From NCBI RefSeq assembly GCF_044762745.1, contig NZ_JBIWEX010000002.1, positions 124,001 to 188,000 of the forward strand: a stretch of DNA of 64,000 bases, read 5' to 3'. Position 1 is the stretch's first letter, and every line of letters starts with the position of its first letter. The translations under genes were made by a program, and so were the position numbers. The notes below the pieces were generated by a model. It had not been told where the DNA came from. It did not search any database and saw only the letters and a program-made list of their open reading frames with translations. Source of the stretch: Psychrobacillus sp044762745. GTDB taxonomy: Bacteria; Bacillota; Bacilli; Bacillales_A; Planococcaceae. Positions 1 to 9,180 of this stretch are shown one piece after another.

Positions 1-702
1 ACTATAAGAACCTGGTAGCCAAAAGAACAGTAACAACCCGGCCTTTAAACTGAAAACAATTAAAAATAAAATACTTATTGTAGTAAGTAAAGGACCCTGC
101 CCCGCTTCAGCTACCCTCTCAGACAAATGAGCCATATTTAATGTACCTAACGTGCCATATAAATAGGCGAGCGCAACTAAGAAAAACCAGGAAGAAAGTA
201 TATTAATGACCACGTACTTAATCGACTCTCTCAGTTGAGCTTTCTTCCCTCCTAGAGTTACTAACACGTAGGATGCGAGTAGCATCACTTCAAAGCAAAC
301 AAATAAGTTAAACATGTCCCCCGTTAGAAACGAACCATTTACCCCCGCAACTAAAAATAAAACAAAAGGATAAAAGTACATTTTCTCATGACGTTCTCCA
401 ATGGAAGAGAATGCATAGATTAAACATATAGCAGTTACAATACACGCTGTTAATACAAACAACATAGCAAACGAATCTGCAACAAACAGAATTCCAAAAG
501 GAGGTTCCCACCCTCCAAAATCTAACCGTAATATTCCGTCCGTTTGTACTTTATTTAAAATATATAAACTGATTCCAGCTAAACTAATCATTGTCACTAA
601 ACTAATGACACGCTGCGTTTTCACATACGGTCGAAGAAATACAAGTAAAATTCCGACCATAATCGGGATTATTAAAGGCAATACAATTATATTATTCATC
701 AT
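1..702 (-). CDS. mrpD: Na+/H+ antiporter subunit D, MrpD (C-terminal part outside the window)
   Basis: The reverse strand is open from an ATG-ATG pair at 702 to the left edge, giving 234 residues of a protein normally about 490 long. MrpD is a proton-translocating membrane subunit related to NuoM/NuoN and works inside the seven-subunit Mrp complex that expels Na+ and keeps cytoplasmic pH steady. The visible part is a run of hydrophobic helices, and a conserved FFWLPGSY stretch sits at the window edge. A GAGAGGGA ribosome site precedes the start, which overlaps the end of mrpC by 11 bp, so the two are translationally coupled. mrpE, F and G should lie just outside. Confidence 0.9.
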   Translation of the reverse strand, partial: MMNNIIVLPLIIPIMVGILLVFLRPYVKTQRVISLVTMISLAGISLYILNKVQTDGILRLDFGGWEPPFGILFVADSFAMLFVLTACIVTAICLIYAFSSIGERHEKMYFYPFVLFLVAGVNGSFLTGDMFNLFVCFEVMLLASYVLVTLGGKKAQLRESIKYVVINILSSWFFLVALAYLYGTLGTLNMAHLSERVAEAGQGPLLTTISILFLIVFSLKAGLLLFFWLPGSYS

Positions 703-1030
703 TTGTCCCTCTCAGTGCATCTAGATCATCCGTCCCAATATCTTGATAGGCGCGATACGCTAATACAAGGATGAATGCCGTTACTGCAAAACTAATAACG
801 ATTGCCGTTAATATTAACGCTTGTGGCAATGCATCGGTATAGGGAGCATCTGCTTCCGTCAACAATGGAACGTTTCCTGTTTTTAATCCACCCATCGTTA
901 AGATGAGCATGTGAACCGCATGAGAAAGCACCGCAGTTCCTAATATTACACGTATAATATTTCGAGAGAGGATTAGATATGTTCCAACGGCAACTAAAAT
1001 TCCGATTAACAGTATAATGATCGTTTCCAT
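692..1030 (-). CDS. mrpC: Na+/H+ antiporter subunit C, MrpC
   Basis: This 112-residue membrane protein is the NuoK-like subunit of the Mrp antiporter. Three hydrophobic helices are visible (about residues 3-20, 28-48 and 70-92), which matches the family's usual length and topology. It lies between mrpB (3 bp gap) and mrpD (11 bp overlap) in the standard mrpABCD order, so it is part of one operon. Nothing looks broken. The assignment rests on size, helix pattern and position together. Confidence 0.92.
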   Translation of the reverse strand: METIIILLIGILVAVGTYLILSRNIIRVILGTAVLSHAVHMLILTMGGLKTGNVPLLTEADAPYTDALPQALILTAIVISFAVTAFILVLAYRAYQDIGTDDLDALRGTNDE

Positions 1031-1033
1031 CGA

Positions 1034-1465
1034 CTACTCATCCTCGCTTATACTTAAAATTATTGTAACAACTACGCCAACTACGGCAAGCGCTACTCCC
1101 GCTTCAAAAATGGTAACAGTTGTAAGCTCCGTCTTTCCAAAGATAGGCAAGTCAAAATACGCAAATGTTTGTGACATGAACTGCACACCGAAGAAAATGG
1201 AACCAAATCCAGTCGCAGTTGCGAGTAGCACACCAAAAGCTGCAACGAGCTTAAAATCAAGCGGAAGACTTTTTTTAACTGTTTCCATGTCGCCTGAAAG
1301 GTATAAAAGCACAATAGCAGATGCTAGAACTAAACCACCGATAAACCCACCACCTGGGGTATTATGACCGGAAAGGAATAAGTACACCCCGAATGTTAAA
1401 ATAATGAATACGACAATTTTGGATACTGTGCGCAAGATGACATCATTTATCTTCAATGTTTTCAT
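1034..1465 (-). CDS. mrpB: Na+/H+ antiporter subunit B, MrpB
   Basis: This 143-residue protein is the MnhB-type subunit of the Mrp antiporter, with four hydrophobic helices and the hallmark SGHNTPGGGFIGGL motif at about residues 32-45. It overlaps the 3' end of mrpA. The start is uncertain. The ATG at 1465 sits directly against its GGGGG ribosome site, whereas the in-frame TTG at 1456 has a better spacing of about nine bases. Either start keeps the overlap with mrpA and hence translational coupling. Confidence 0.92.
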   Translation of the reverse strand: MKTLKINDVILRTVSKIVVFIILTFGVYLFLSGHNTPGGGFIGGLVLASAIVLLYLSGDMETVKKSLPLDFKLVAAFGVLLATATGFGSIFFGVQFMSQTFAYFDLPIFGKTELTTVTIFEAGVALAVVGVVVTIILSISEDE

Positions 1466-3875
1466 CCCCCTTTTTCTCTCTTAGCTTTATCATCGTATAA
1501 ACACCTAAGCCAGCTATAAAGAGAACAACAACTTCAAGCATCGTATCAAACCCTCGGAAATCACCTAAAATAGCATTTACGATATTCGCACCGCCTGCTA
1601 GCTCATAAGCATTCTCAAAAAACGTAGAAATGGTTTCGAAGCGGTCGTAATTTAATACTGCTAATGCTACCAATACAACAACTGCACCAACACCTACTGA
1701 AATCAACGCATTTGTCACCTTCGTTTTAGATGATACCTTCTCTTTTTTCCAATCAGGTAAATGAGAAAAAGCTAAAAGAAATAATGCAGTTGTAACAGAT
1801 TCTACAACTAATTGCGTTAACGCCAAATCAGGTGCTCGAAAAATAACAAAGAAAATGGCTATCGAATATCCTAACACTCCATTAAGCAAAGTTGCAGTTA
1901 TACGTGACCTCGAAAATAGCATCGCTACCGCAGCAATAGCCATTACTCCGACTAAAATAACTTCATAAACTCTTATCTGTGCATGCATCGATACATTCAG
2001 TGAAAATGCACCCGAATAAAAGAAGAATGCTCCAACTGTTACGATAAAAAACAGATAAATATAAACTAAATAATCTCTTAACAGACCTGTCATATATTTA
2101 TTCGTTACGATCGTAGATTTACTTTCCACAAAAGCTAGAAAATTATTATAAAATGCATTAAGCGTATACCTAGAAGACAATAGCCCATAAACCGGTTTCC
2201 ACTTTTTAAGTAGTAGATATAAGAAGCCTCCGACTACAATAACGCCAATTGTCATCAGTAATTCCGGTTTGATTCCATGCCAAGCAGATATATGAGGGGT
2301 GAGATTCGCGGGGTCCCCAAACGTAGGATAAATACTCCCCATCGCCGGCTTCAGTATAAAGGCGCCCAAAAGATTTGGTAAAAAGAAAATACCAACAACG
2401 AATACACTTAAAATTATTGGAGAAATAAGCATTCCCATTGGTGCCTCATGAAGAGGCTTATCCAACTTCTCTCGTTGGACAGGACCAAGAAATGTTTTAA
2501 AAATAATAATCAAACAGTAAACAAATGTGAATACACTAGCTATCCAAGCGACGATTGGGAAAATAATCCCAAGCGATTGCAAAGAAAATACATCCGCATT
2601 CATGATTTGTACAGTCGCAGCAAAAAACATTTCCTTACTTAAAAATCCATTAAATAATGGCATCCCCGCCATAGACAAGCTTCCGATAACCCCTACCGTA
2701 AACGTAAATGGCATATAAGTCATTAATCCACCTAATCGCCTAATATCACGTGTTCCTAGCTCATGATCGACAATCCCAACAACCATGAATAGAGCACCTT
2801 TAAATGTAGAATGATTGATCAAGTGAAACAAAGCTGCAAAAGTAGCTTGTGTATATAAAATAGAATCTGCAGAGTATCCAAACTGTAACGCTATCGAGCC
2901 AAGCCCAAGCAAACTCATAATAAGACCAAGCTGACTAACAGTAGAATAGGCTAATAATGCTTTTAAATCCGTTTGACGAACGGCACTAAACGATCCCCAG
3001 AACAATGTGATCATACCAACACCACTCACGGCCCAAAACCAAATTTGATCTCCACCAAAAACTGGTGTAAAACGAGCAACTAAATAAATACCGGCTTTCA
3101 CCATCGTCGCGGAGTGTAAATAAGCACTAACAGGTGTCGGCGCCTCCATTGCGTCCGGCAACCAAATATGAAAAGGAAACTGAGCAGATTTAGTAAATGC
3201 ACCGAGTAATACTAAAATCATCGCAGGAACAAATAAAGAGTGATCCGCAAAGTCCCCTACACTTGCGATAATTTCACGTATACTAAAGGAACCAGTAATC
3301 ATGTGTAGCATGATAAAACCTACTAGCATAGCAATTCCACCACTTACCGTGATAAGCATTGCCTTTTGTGCGCCTAGTCTTGATGCCTTACGGTGATTCC
3401 AAAATGCAATTAATAAGAAAGAAGAAACACTTGTTAATTCCCAAAACACATATAATACCATCAGGTTATCGGAAAACACGACACCGAGCATGGCACCCAT
3501 GAATAGTAATAGATAGCAGTAAAAATGTTGAAGTGATTCTTTCGTAGAAAGATAGTAAATAGAATAGAGAATAACTAAACTACCTACACCGGTAATAAGT
3601 AATCCCAATATCATACTTAAACCATCCAAATAAGTAGTGAAATTAATGTTTAATGAGGGAATCCATTTGTATGTATGGATAAATGTTTTACCACTTGCTA
3701 CCGAGGGAATCAGCCTAGCAAGCATTATGAATAACGTCATGGGTACTAACATGACTAGCCACCCGATATGCATAAATTTGAAACGCCTATAAAGGAATGG
3801 TACGAGTGCGGCTATTATAAATGGCAGGATAATAGCGAAAGTAACTGAAAACAAATTGTAGCCTCCTATTTCCAA
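1443..3875 (-). CDS. mrpA: Na+/H+ antiporter subunit A, MrpA
   Basis: MrpA (810 residues) is the largest subunit of the multicomponent Na+(Li+,K+)/H+ antiporter. Its N-terminal two thirds is a NuoL-like proton channel, and its C-terminal third contains the MnhA/MnhB-like helices. Family motifs are visible, including WELTSVSSFLLIAFW near residue 145, the FPFHIWLPDAMEAPTPVSA segment near residue 240, and HSATMVKAGIYL just after. Length agrees with Bacillus MrpA (about 800). It is the first gene of the operon and is divergent from the USP-domain gene at 4192 across a 316-bp control region. Confidence 0.95.
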   Translation of the reverse strand: MEIGGYNLFSVTFAIILPFIIAALVPFLYRRFKFMHIGWLVMLVPMTLFIMLARLIPSVASGKTFIHTYKWIPSLNINFTTYLDGLSMILGLLITGVGSLVILYSIYYLSTKESLQHFYCYLLLFMGAMLGVVFSDNLMVLYVFWELTSVSSFLLIAFWNHRKASRLGAQKAMLITVSGGIAMLVGFIMLHMITGSFSIREIIASVGDFADHSLFVPAMILVLLGAFTKSAQFPFHIWLPDAMEAPTPVSAYLHSATMVKAGIYLVARFTPVFGGDQIWFWAVSGVGMITLFWGSFSAVRQTDLKALLAYSTVSQLGLIMSLLGLGSIALQFGYSADSILYTQATFAALFHLINHSTFKGALFMVVGIVDHELGTRDIRRLGGLMTYMPFTFTVGVIGSLSMAGMPLFNGFLSKEMFFAATVQIMNADVFSLQSLGIIFPIVAWIASVFTFVYCLIIIFKTFLGPVQREKLDKPLHEAPMGMLISPIILSVFVVGIFFLPNLLGAFILKPAMGSIYPTFGDPANLTPHISAWHGIKPELLMTIGVIVVGGFLYLLLKKWKPVYGLLSSRYTLNAFYNNFLAFVESKSTIVTNKYMTGLLRDYLVYIYLFFIVTVGAFFFYSGAFSLNVSMHAQIRVYEVILVGVMAIAAVAMLFSRSRITATLLNGVLGYSIAIFFVIFRAPDLALTQLVVESVTTALFLLAFSHLPDWKKEKVSSKTKVTNALISVGVGAVVVLVALAVLNYDRFETISTFFENAYELAGGANIVNAILGDFRGFDTMLEVVVLFIAGLGVYTMIKLREKKGDENIEDK

Positions 3876-4191
3876 AACACTTTATATGAATTTTGGGTTT
3901 TGTAAGAATTATTTCATTTGAAAAGGGATACTTGACTATCCCAGTAACTAGTAGCATAATAGGAATCCATATGAGGTCCTTATGTACTTTAGAAGAATTT
4001 GAGGTGTTTACCATTGCTTGATTAAGCGAAAAGCAATTCTTTTGCTTTTCTAATACGTAATGCATATACCCTATAATTATACACGAAAGACCTAATCACT
4101 GCACTTGATGTGATTATTAGCAACTTTTTTTGATATAAAACATGCATGGAGATAGATTAAATTAATAAATATAATCGAGGTGTAGACAACC
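3876..4191. other. Divergent control region between mrpA and the USP-domain gene
   Basis: No credible gene lies in this 316-bp AT-rich gap. On the minus strand a TATAAT at 4081-4076 could serve mrpA, but no good -35 was found at the matching distance. A hairpin of nine pairs (GAAAAGCAA and its complement) sits near 4028-4050 in the mrpA leader; it has no U-run and no known function. No ydaO (c-di-AMP) riboswitch consensus was seen. Confidence 0.4.
4130..4158 (+). promoter_or_regulatory. Candidate sigma-A promoter of the USP-domain gene
   Basis: TTGATA (4130-4135) is followed after exactly 17 bp by TAGATT (4153-4158). A transcript would start near 4165 and carry a short leader before the GAGGTG ribosome site and the GTG at 4192. 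Confidence 0.45.
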
Positions 4192-4872
4192 GTGAAACAC
4201 GCAAAAGGTCGAATGGATGAAAGTATACTTGTCTGCGTATACTACGGCCCAAATGGAGAACGACTTATAAGAAGAGGACATAAGATGGCAAGCATGTTAG
4301 ATTGCCCACTATATATTCTAACTGTTGACCCACTTCCATATGATGCGTTCGACGCTGAAAGATCTGGATATATTGAGGATTGGAAAAACCTAGCTGAGGA
4401 ATTGGAAGTAGAAGAGTTTATCGTTCGTGATAACGAAAAACGTCCTTCTCCAAAAGTAATTAAGGAAGTTGCTCACCAACTTAATATTACACAAATTATT
4501 ATTGGACAAACTGCTCAAAGTAGATGGGAAGAAATTACAAAAGGTTCTTTTATGAACGTATTGTTAAGAGAAATTCCATTTGTTGACTTCCATGTTGTTT
4601 CTGTGGATCGTTCTGTGAAAGATGAAGAGGAAGGTATGTTTGAAAAGGGAGTCCGGGCTTATTTAGTCGTGGATGGCGACTCTTATAAAGTTTCATTTAC
4701 TTGTGCTAAAAACATGTGCCAAGAAGGTATTTTCTTTAAAGAGATTGGGACAGATTTCGACAATGGTATTTTCAAGTTTATGCATAATAACAAAATGCAT
4801 CAAGTTCATATTCAAGATAATTTGGTTACAGATTCATCTCAAGTACCAGATGGTTGTAGTGTCAAATTATAA
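4192..4872 (+). CDS. KdpD-type universal-stress-protein domain, no kinase
   Basis: The 226-residue soluble protein resembles the USP domain in the middle of the K+ sensor kinase KdpD. Residues about 9-140 show the alpha/beta fold pattern and a GQTAQSRWEEITKGS stretch, matching the nucleotide-loop region of KdpD (GxSxxSRWEEL-RGS). There is no histidine-kinase core, no membrane segment and no KdpN P-loop, and the C-terminal 80 residues are unrecognised. The start is a GTG with GAGGTG nine bases upstream. Divergent pairing with mrp suggests a role in cation homeostasis, possibly as a ligand-binding adaptor; that is inference. Confidence 0.65.
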   Translation: MKHAKGRMDESILVCVYYGPNGERLIRRGHKMASMLDCPLYILTVDPLPYDAFDAERSGYIEDWKNLAEELEVEEFIVRDNEKRPSPKVIKEVAHQLNITQIIIGQTAQSRWEEITKGSFMNVLLREIPFVDFHVVSVDRSVKDEEEGMFEKGVRAYLVVDGDSYKVSFTCAKNMCQEGIFFKEIGTDFDNGIFKFMHNNKMHQVHIQDNLVTDSSQVPDGCSVKL

Positions 4873-4908
4873 AAAGAGTGACTCTTTACAAGGGTCACTC
4901 TTTCTTTA
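4873..4908. terminator. Bidirectional terminator
   Basis: A perfect 10-bp stem (AAAGAGTGAC with GTCACTCTTT) encloses an 11-nt loop. T-rich tracts on both sides serve the convergent USP and MFS genes. Confidence 0.85.
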
Positions 4909-4914
4909 TTATTC

Positions 4915-6132
4915 TTAAACAGTAGCTTTACGATCCCTCGGTAATGCAAGTGCTATTAATCCAATGAGAGGCAATAGGGAAACAATAATCATTGTTGTGT
5001 AAACACCTACATGATCCATTAGAACACCGATGACTACTGCTCCTACCGCTCCCATTCCAAATGCTAGTCCAACCGTTAACCCTGCCATCGTTCCTATTTT
5101 ACTTGGCACAAGTTCTTGTGCATACACGACAGTTACGGAAAAACTTAACATAATGAAAAAACCGATCAAAATAAGCAATAAGACAACCGCCCAAATTGGA
5201 ACATACGGTAATATAATAGCAAGCGGTATCGGTACAATAACCGATAGCAAAATCACATTTTTTCTACCTAATCGATCCGCCCACGGTCCCCCAAAAAACG
5301 TACCTACTGCTCCAAGCGCAAGGAAGATAAATATAAATAGCTGCCCTTTTTGAATCGTAAAACCGTAGTTCTCCATTAAATGAAATATGTAGAAATTCGT
5401 CATATTTGTCACGTAAAATGAACGTGCAAAAATAATTACCATCAAAAGCGTTAATGCAATTCCTACTTGCTTTTTAGAAAGCGATGATAACGATGAAATA
5501 AGCTTTCTTTTCTTGTTCGCTAAACTTTCCTCCTCTAACCGTTTTTTATACCACGCTGAGATTTTAGATAAGATGAAAATCCCAACCGCTGCAACGACTA
5601 AAAAAAGAGCTGCTCCTTTTTGACCAAGTGGCACAAGGATAAATGCACTTATAAGTGGTGCCAGAGCTTGTCCAGAATTCCCTCCTACTTGATAAATCGA
5701 TTGGGAAAGTCCTCTTTTAGATCCTGCTGCCATGAACGAAACACGCGATCCTTCTGGGTGAAAAACTGCAGAACCAAGCCCTAAAAAGATAACAGACACG
5801 AGAATGATCCAATATTGGGGAGCGAATGCAAGTCCCGCCATTCCGATAAAGGAACTGGTCATTCCAAGTGGTAGTGCATATGGCATCGGTTTTTTATCAC
5901 TAATAAATCCCACAACTGGCTGCAATACGGATGCCACTATGTTTAACGTAAAAGAAATTAAACCTAATTGTGTAAAAGTTAACCCAATTTCTTTTGCCAA
6001 CACTGGGAACATTGCTGGAATCACTGCCTGGAGAGAGTCATTAAATAAATGGCAAACACCAATTGCAAACATGATTGGATAAACCGGATTCCCTAATTTA
6101 TTCGAAACTTTATTTGTCTGCATTGTACGCAT
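4915..6132 (-). CDS. MFS exporter of the fosmidomycin-resistance (Fsr) type
   Basis: A 405-residue major-facilitator protein with twelve predicted helices. The N-terminal pattern (CHLFNDSLQAVIPAMFP, then GLGSAVFHPEGSR after helix 4) is the signature of the Fsr-like subfamily, whose members export fosmidomycin and some other small drugs. The substrate of this one cannot be read from sequence. The ATG at 6132 follows a GAAAGAG ribosome site, and a second in-frame ATG lies at 6123. It is monocistronic, ending at the bidirectional terminator shared with the USP gene. Confidence 0.82.
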   Translation of the reverse strand: MRTMQTNKVSNKLGNPVYPIMFAIGVCHLFNDSLQAVIPAMFPVLAKEIGLTFTQLGLISFTLNIVASVLQPVVGFISDKKPMPYALPLGMTSSFIGMAGLAFAPQYWIILVSVIFLGLGSAVFHPEGSRVSFMAAGSKRGLSQSIYQVGGNSGQALAPLISAFILVPLGQKGAALFLVVAAVGIFILSKISAWYKKRLEEESLANKKRKLISSLSSLSKKQVGIALTLLMVIIFARSFYVTNMTNFYIFHLMENYGFTIQKGQLFIFIFLALGAVGTFFGGPWADRLGRKNVILLSVIVPIPLAIILPYVPIWAVVLLLILIGFFIMLSFSVTVVYAQELVPSKIGTMAGLTVGLAFGMGAVGAVVIGVLMDHVGVYTTMIIVSLLPLIGLIALALPRDRKATV

Positions 6133-6256
6133 CACACTCTTTCTTCTCTCGAAATAATAGTAATGGATTCATTATAACGCAAAAAGAAAATGAATAGTTC
6201 AAACAATTTTGGAAAGAGTAGATAGGAGAACTTAATTTACAAAGGAGTTTAGATAA

Positions 6257-6964
6257 ATGAAAGATTTATTTGATATTCATTTTTGGGAAATGATTATTCG
6301 TACGACAGTTTCTTTTGCAACCCTCCTTCTACTTGCTAGGTTATTAGGAAAAAAACAACTGAGCCAACTTACTTTTTTCCACTATATTACTGGTATTACG
6401 ATTGGTTCAATTGCTTCCGAAATTGCAGCCCAAAAGGAAACTCCTTTTATCGACGGTTATATTGCTCTTATTTGGTGGGCAATCCTAACATTAGTCATGA
6501 GTTATATTACGTTAAAGTCCCCAAAGGTCCGCACGCTTGTCGACGATAATCCTTCAATTGTTATTAAAGACGGAGAAATCTCTTTTAAATCCATTAAAAA
6601 AGCGCGCCTACATATGGATGATGTACTAATGATGCTTCGAGAACAATCTATTTTCTCCATTCAAGACGTTCATTATGCAGTTCTTGAAACGAACGGAAAA
6701 CTAAGTGTCTTTAAAAAAGTTGCGCAACAAGAGGCAACCAAACTAGATGTAAAAGCAGATGTTTCACTTCCAACTTATATGCCTTCCGAAATTATATCGG
6801 ATGGGAAGATCGTTAAGAAAAATCTTTTAGAGATGGATTTAACAGAAGAGTGGGTGATGAAAAAGCTGAGGAAACAAGGTGTTGATTCGGTGGATCAAGT
6901 TTATTATGCCCAGCTTCAAACGAATGGTTCGTTGTATATTAGCTTAAGGGAAAATGGTATTTGA
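6257..6964 (+). CDS. YetF/DUF421 family membrane protein
   Basis: The 235-residue protein has three N-terminal helices (about residues 10-30, 40-58 and 68-85) and a cytoplasmic C-terminal domain. This is the layout of the YetF/YdfS/YkjA family of spore-forming bacilli. LLARLLGKKQLSQLTFFHYI near the first loop and the VIKDGEISFKSIKKARLHMDDVLMMLR segment at the start of the soluble domain are typical. Reported family roles concern the spore inner membrane and germination (for example the 2Duf and YetF proteins), so a spore-membrane role is possible. AAAGGAG lies nine bases before the ATG. Confidence 0.78.
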   Translation: MKDLFDIHFWEMIIRTTVSFATLLLLARLLGKKQLSQLTFFHYITGITIGSIASEIAAQKETPFIDGYIALIWWAILTLVMSYITLKSPKVRTLVDDNPSIVIKDGEISFKSIKKARLHMDDVLMMLREQSIFSIQDVHYAVLETNGKLSVFKKVAQQEATKLDVKADVSLPTYMPSEIISDGKIVKKNLLEMDLTEEWVMKKLRKQGVDSVDQVYYAQLQTNGSLYISLRENGI

Positions 6965-6975
6965 AAAGGACCGAA

Positions 6976-7020
6976 AAAAGAGAGGCTTGTCGCGACTGAC
7001 GTCACGACCAGCCTCTTTCT
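6976..7020. terminator. Rho-independent terminator
   Basis: AAGAGAGGCTTGTCG pairs, with small interruptions, with CGACCAGCCTCTTT across a short loop. The following TCTT supports + strand termination and the A-rich 5' flank supports the minus-strand GH3 gene. Confidence 0.75.
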
Positions 7021-7044
7021 TAAAGATGGAAACAGGTTTCGATC

Positions 7045-8721
7045 TTAATGACGCTTGTGAGTTTCTAATTTAAGGGTTAATTGTTCAATGGCTTTATTCA
7101 ATTGTTGTATTTTTACTTCACTTACTTCCTTATTCGTTAGGTTGTACTTTTCTTTTAAAGAAAGAATGCGATTCACGCTTTCATCTATTCTTTCCACTGA
7201 AATTTCCCCATCGTTTACTGCTTTTACAATTGCATCTATCGCTTTTTTTATATTTGTATAATCATGTGCAATTAATACAATATCATTTCCTGCTTTTACT
7301 GCTTCAATAGCTGCTTGACCAATATCGTAATTGTCCGTTATTGCATTCATCGTCATATCATCCGTCATGACAACACCATCGAACTGCATCCGGTTTCTAA
7401 GTATTCCAGTAATAATTTCATGCGACATTGACGCCGGAAACTCAGGATCAATTTTGGGCAATAAAATATGGGCAACCATGACAACGTCCGCTCCATCTCC
7501 AATTGCATTTTCAAATGGAACCAATTCAAGTTTTTGTAAATCACCCAAGCTCTTTTGAATGATTGGAAGTTCTAAATGTGAATCCACTTCCGTATCCCCA
7601 TGTCCTGGAAAATGCTTCACAACAGCAATAACCTGTTGACTTTGAATGCCTTTCATCGTTTGAATACCAAGTTCACTTACAATATCTACATTGCTGCTAA
7701 ATGAACGATCCCCGATAACTGGATTTTTCGGATTACTATTCACGTCCAACACTGGAGCAAAGTCAAGATTAAAACCGAAAGCGTTCATTTCCTCTCCTAA
7801 GTGTGTACCTATTTCATAAGAAAAGGATGGATCATTAAGTTTCCCTATCTCCTGATTGGTTGGTAACTTGCTAAGTCCAGGTAATCGGGAAATTCTACCT
7901 CCTTCTTGATCTACTCCTAAAAAGAGTGGCAACTTTTCATTTTCACTTTCTTTTTTTATTGCGTTTAATAATGCAGTTGTTTCTTTTACATCCTTTAGAT
8001 TATTTTTATAAAAAATGAGACCACCTACTTTTTCCGTTGAAACTAATTGCTTTGTCTCTTTAGAAATGTCGGTTCCTTTCACTCCTGCAAAGATCATTTG
8101 CCCTATTTTTTCTCTTAAAGTCATCTCCCCTATCATTGGTATTTCTTGTTCCATGACTTCTTCTGTATCTGTAGCAACGGATATATGATCAACCTCTGGA
8201 TTTGGTTCGCTTTCAGTTGGTTTCGGAATGATCCACTTTAGTTGGTGATCCGATTCTACCTCATAAACGAGTATTAGTTGGCCAGCTTCATCATACCGAA
8301 CTGCATCTGCTTCTCCTTTTACCGTTTCAATATCCTTTAAACGTATTTGCTGGATAGTTTCGGAGTTGCTTCTTATATCAAATACTATATTAGACTGATG
8401 ACCAATCGTAGCCTTTTTGGAAGGGTAATCTTCATATGTAGCCATGGAAAAGTCGCTTTTTTTCGCTGATTCTCCCCATAATTCATACACTTCCTGTATA
8501 CCTGTTTTACCTACGATAAAAGGTACATCTAAAACTTGTCCTTTTGCTGCAAGTTCAAAAACAAGTGCAACAAGTGATTCAGCCTCTGGTAGAGCTATTA
8601 TTTCCCTAGGCTGTTTTTCTTTATCTATCGTTTCGTTCGTTTTATTTTTATCTTCCATTATCATCATAATAATCGCGATAACAACAAATAATAAGAAAAT
8701 GATTCCAACCTTTTTTATCAT
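7045..8721 (-). CDS. Membrane-anchored DUF4309-GH3 beta-N-acetylglucosaminidase
   Basis: The 558-residue protein starts with one membrane segment (residues 4-22), probably an uncleaved anchor, since no lipobox is seen. Residues about 45-175 match the DUF4309 (YjgB-like) domain, with VLDVPFIVGKTGIQEVYELWG as its N-terminal signature. Residues about 195-520 are a family 3 glycoside hydrolase of the NagZ/YbbD kind. KHFPGHGDTEVDSH holds the Asp-His acid/base dyad and GVVMTDDMTM the nucleophile Asp. It probably trims GlcNAc from muropeptides outside the membrane during wall recycling. The ATG follows AGGAGG. The domain pairing is unusual. Confidence 0.85.
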   Translation of the reverse strand: MIKKVGIIFLLFVVIAIIMMIMEDKNKTNETIDKEKQPREIIALPEAESLVALVFELAAKGQVLDVPFIVGKTGIQEVYELWGESAKKSDFSMATYEDYPSKKATIGHQSNIVFDIRSNSETIQQIRLKDIETVKGEADAVRYDEAGQLILVYEVESDHQLKWIIPKPTESEPNPEVDHISVATDTEEVMEQEIPMIGEMTLREKIGQMIFAGVKGTDISKETKQLVSTEKVGGLIFYKNNLKDVKETTALLNAIKKESENEKLPLFLGVDQEGGRISRLPGLSKLPTNQEIGKLNDPSFSYEIGTHLGEEMNAFGFNLDFAPVLDVNSNPKNPVIGDRSFSSNVDIVSELGIQTMKGIQSQQVIAVVKHFPGHGDTEVDSHLELPIIQKSLGDLQKLELVPFENAIGDGADVVMVAHILLPKIDPEFPASMSHEIITGILRNRMQFDGVVMTDDMTMNAITDNYDIGQAAIEAVKAGNDIVLIAHDYTNIKKAIDAIVKAVNDGEISVERIDESVNRILSLKEKYNLTNKEVSEVKIQQLNKAIEQLTLKLETHKRH

Positions 8722-8781
8722 TCAACAACCCTCCTCCTTATTGGTTTTCCCTTCTTTCCCTTTCTATAATCTTTTCTCACA

Positions 8782-8827
8782 AAGTATATTTTTTATACTT
8801 GATATATTTATTATACTAATTTACAAT
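8782..8827 (+). promoter_or_regulatory. HxlR-type operator on a strong promoter
   Basis: TTGATA (8799-8804), a 17-bp spacer and TACAAT (8822-8827) make a near-consensus sigma-A promoter. A dyad, AAGTAT-N7-ATACTT (8782-8800), runs into the -35 box. HxlR/YodB-type regulators bind similar N7 dyads at their own promoters, so autorepression of the downstream regulator is likely. Confidence 0.65.
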
Positions 8828-8852
8828 GAAGTAGAAAAGAGGGATAAATGCG

Positions 8853-9176
8853 ATGAAAATTTGTCCATATTTAGAATCATCTTTTGAAATACTTGGAAGA
8901 CGTTGGAACGGTTTAATCGTTCATTATTTATTTAATTGCCCAAATTATTGTGCTCATTTCTCGGATATGAGAAAGGATTTAACCGACATTACACCTCGGG
9001 CATTGTCACTTAAGTTGACAGAACTTGCGGAACATGGGCTAGTGGAGAAAAAAACGACTGTAGACCCTTCTGTCCAAATTTCTTACCATTTATCAGTTTC
9101 CGGGCAAGAACTTGCAGAAGCACTTAAACCGGTACACGCTTGGGCAAAACAACATATTACATTAGAAAAGGGGTAA
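8853..9176 (+). CDS. HxlR-family winged-helix regulator
   Basis: This 107-residue protein is a complete HxlR-type winged helix. The opening MKICPYLESSFEILGRRW, with Cys4 near the N-terminus, and the DITPRALSLKLTELAEHGLV recognition region are diagnostic. In YodB/CatR/HypR relatives the N-terminal Cys senses quinones, diamide or hypochlorite. It is probably a thiol-based sensor that controls itself and the thiol-oxidoreductase gene four bases downstream. A GAGGG ribosome site precedes the ATG. The candidate operator lies 53 bp upstream. Confidence 0.85.
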   Translation: MKICPYLESSFEILGRRWNGLIVHYLFNCPNYCAHFSDMRKDLTDITPRALSLKLTELAEHGLVEKKTTVDPSVQISYHLSVSGQELAEALKPVHAWAKQHITLEKG

Positions 9177-9180
9177 CAAC

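Noticed and set aside
4028..4050. Hairpin GAAAAGCAA with its complement in the mrpA leader as an attenuator.
   Set aside because: There is no U-run and no competing arm, so there is too little to support regulation.
3876..4191. A c-di-AMP (ydaO) riboswitch ahead of mrpA or the USP gene, expected from the ion-homeostasis theme.
   Set aside because: The conserved ydaO segments are not present in either direction.
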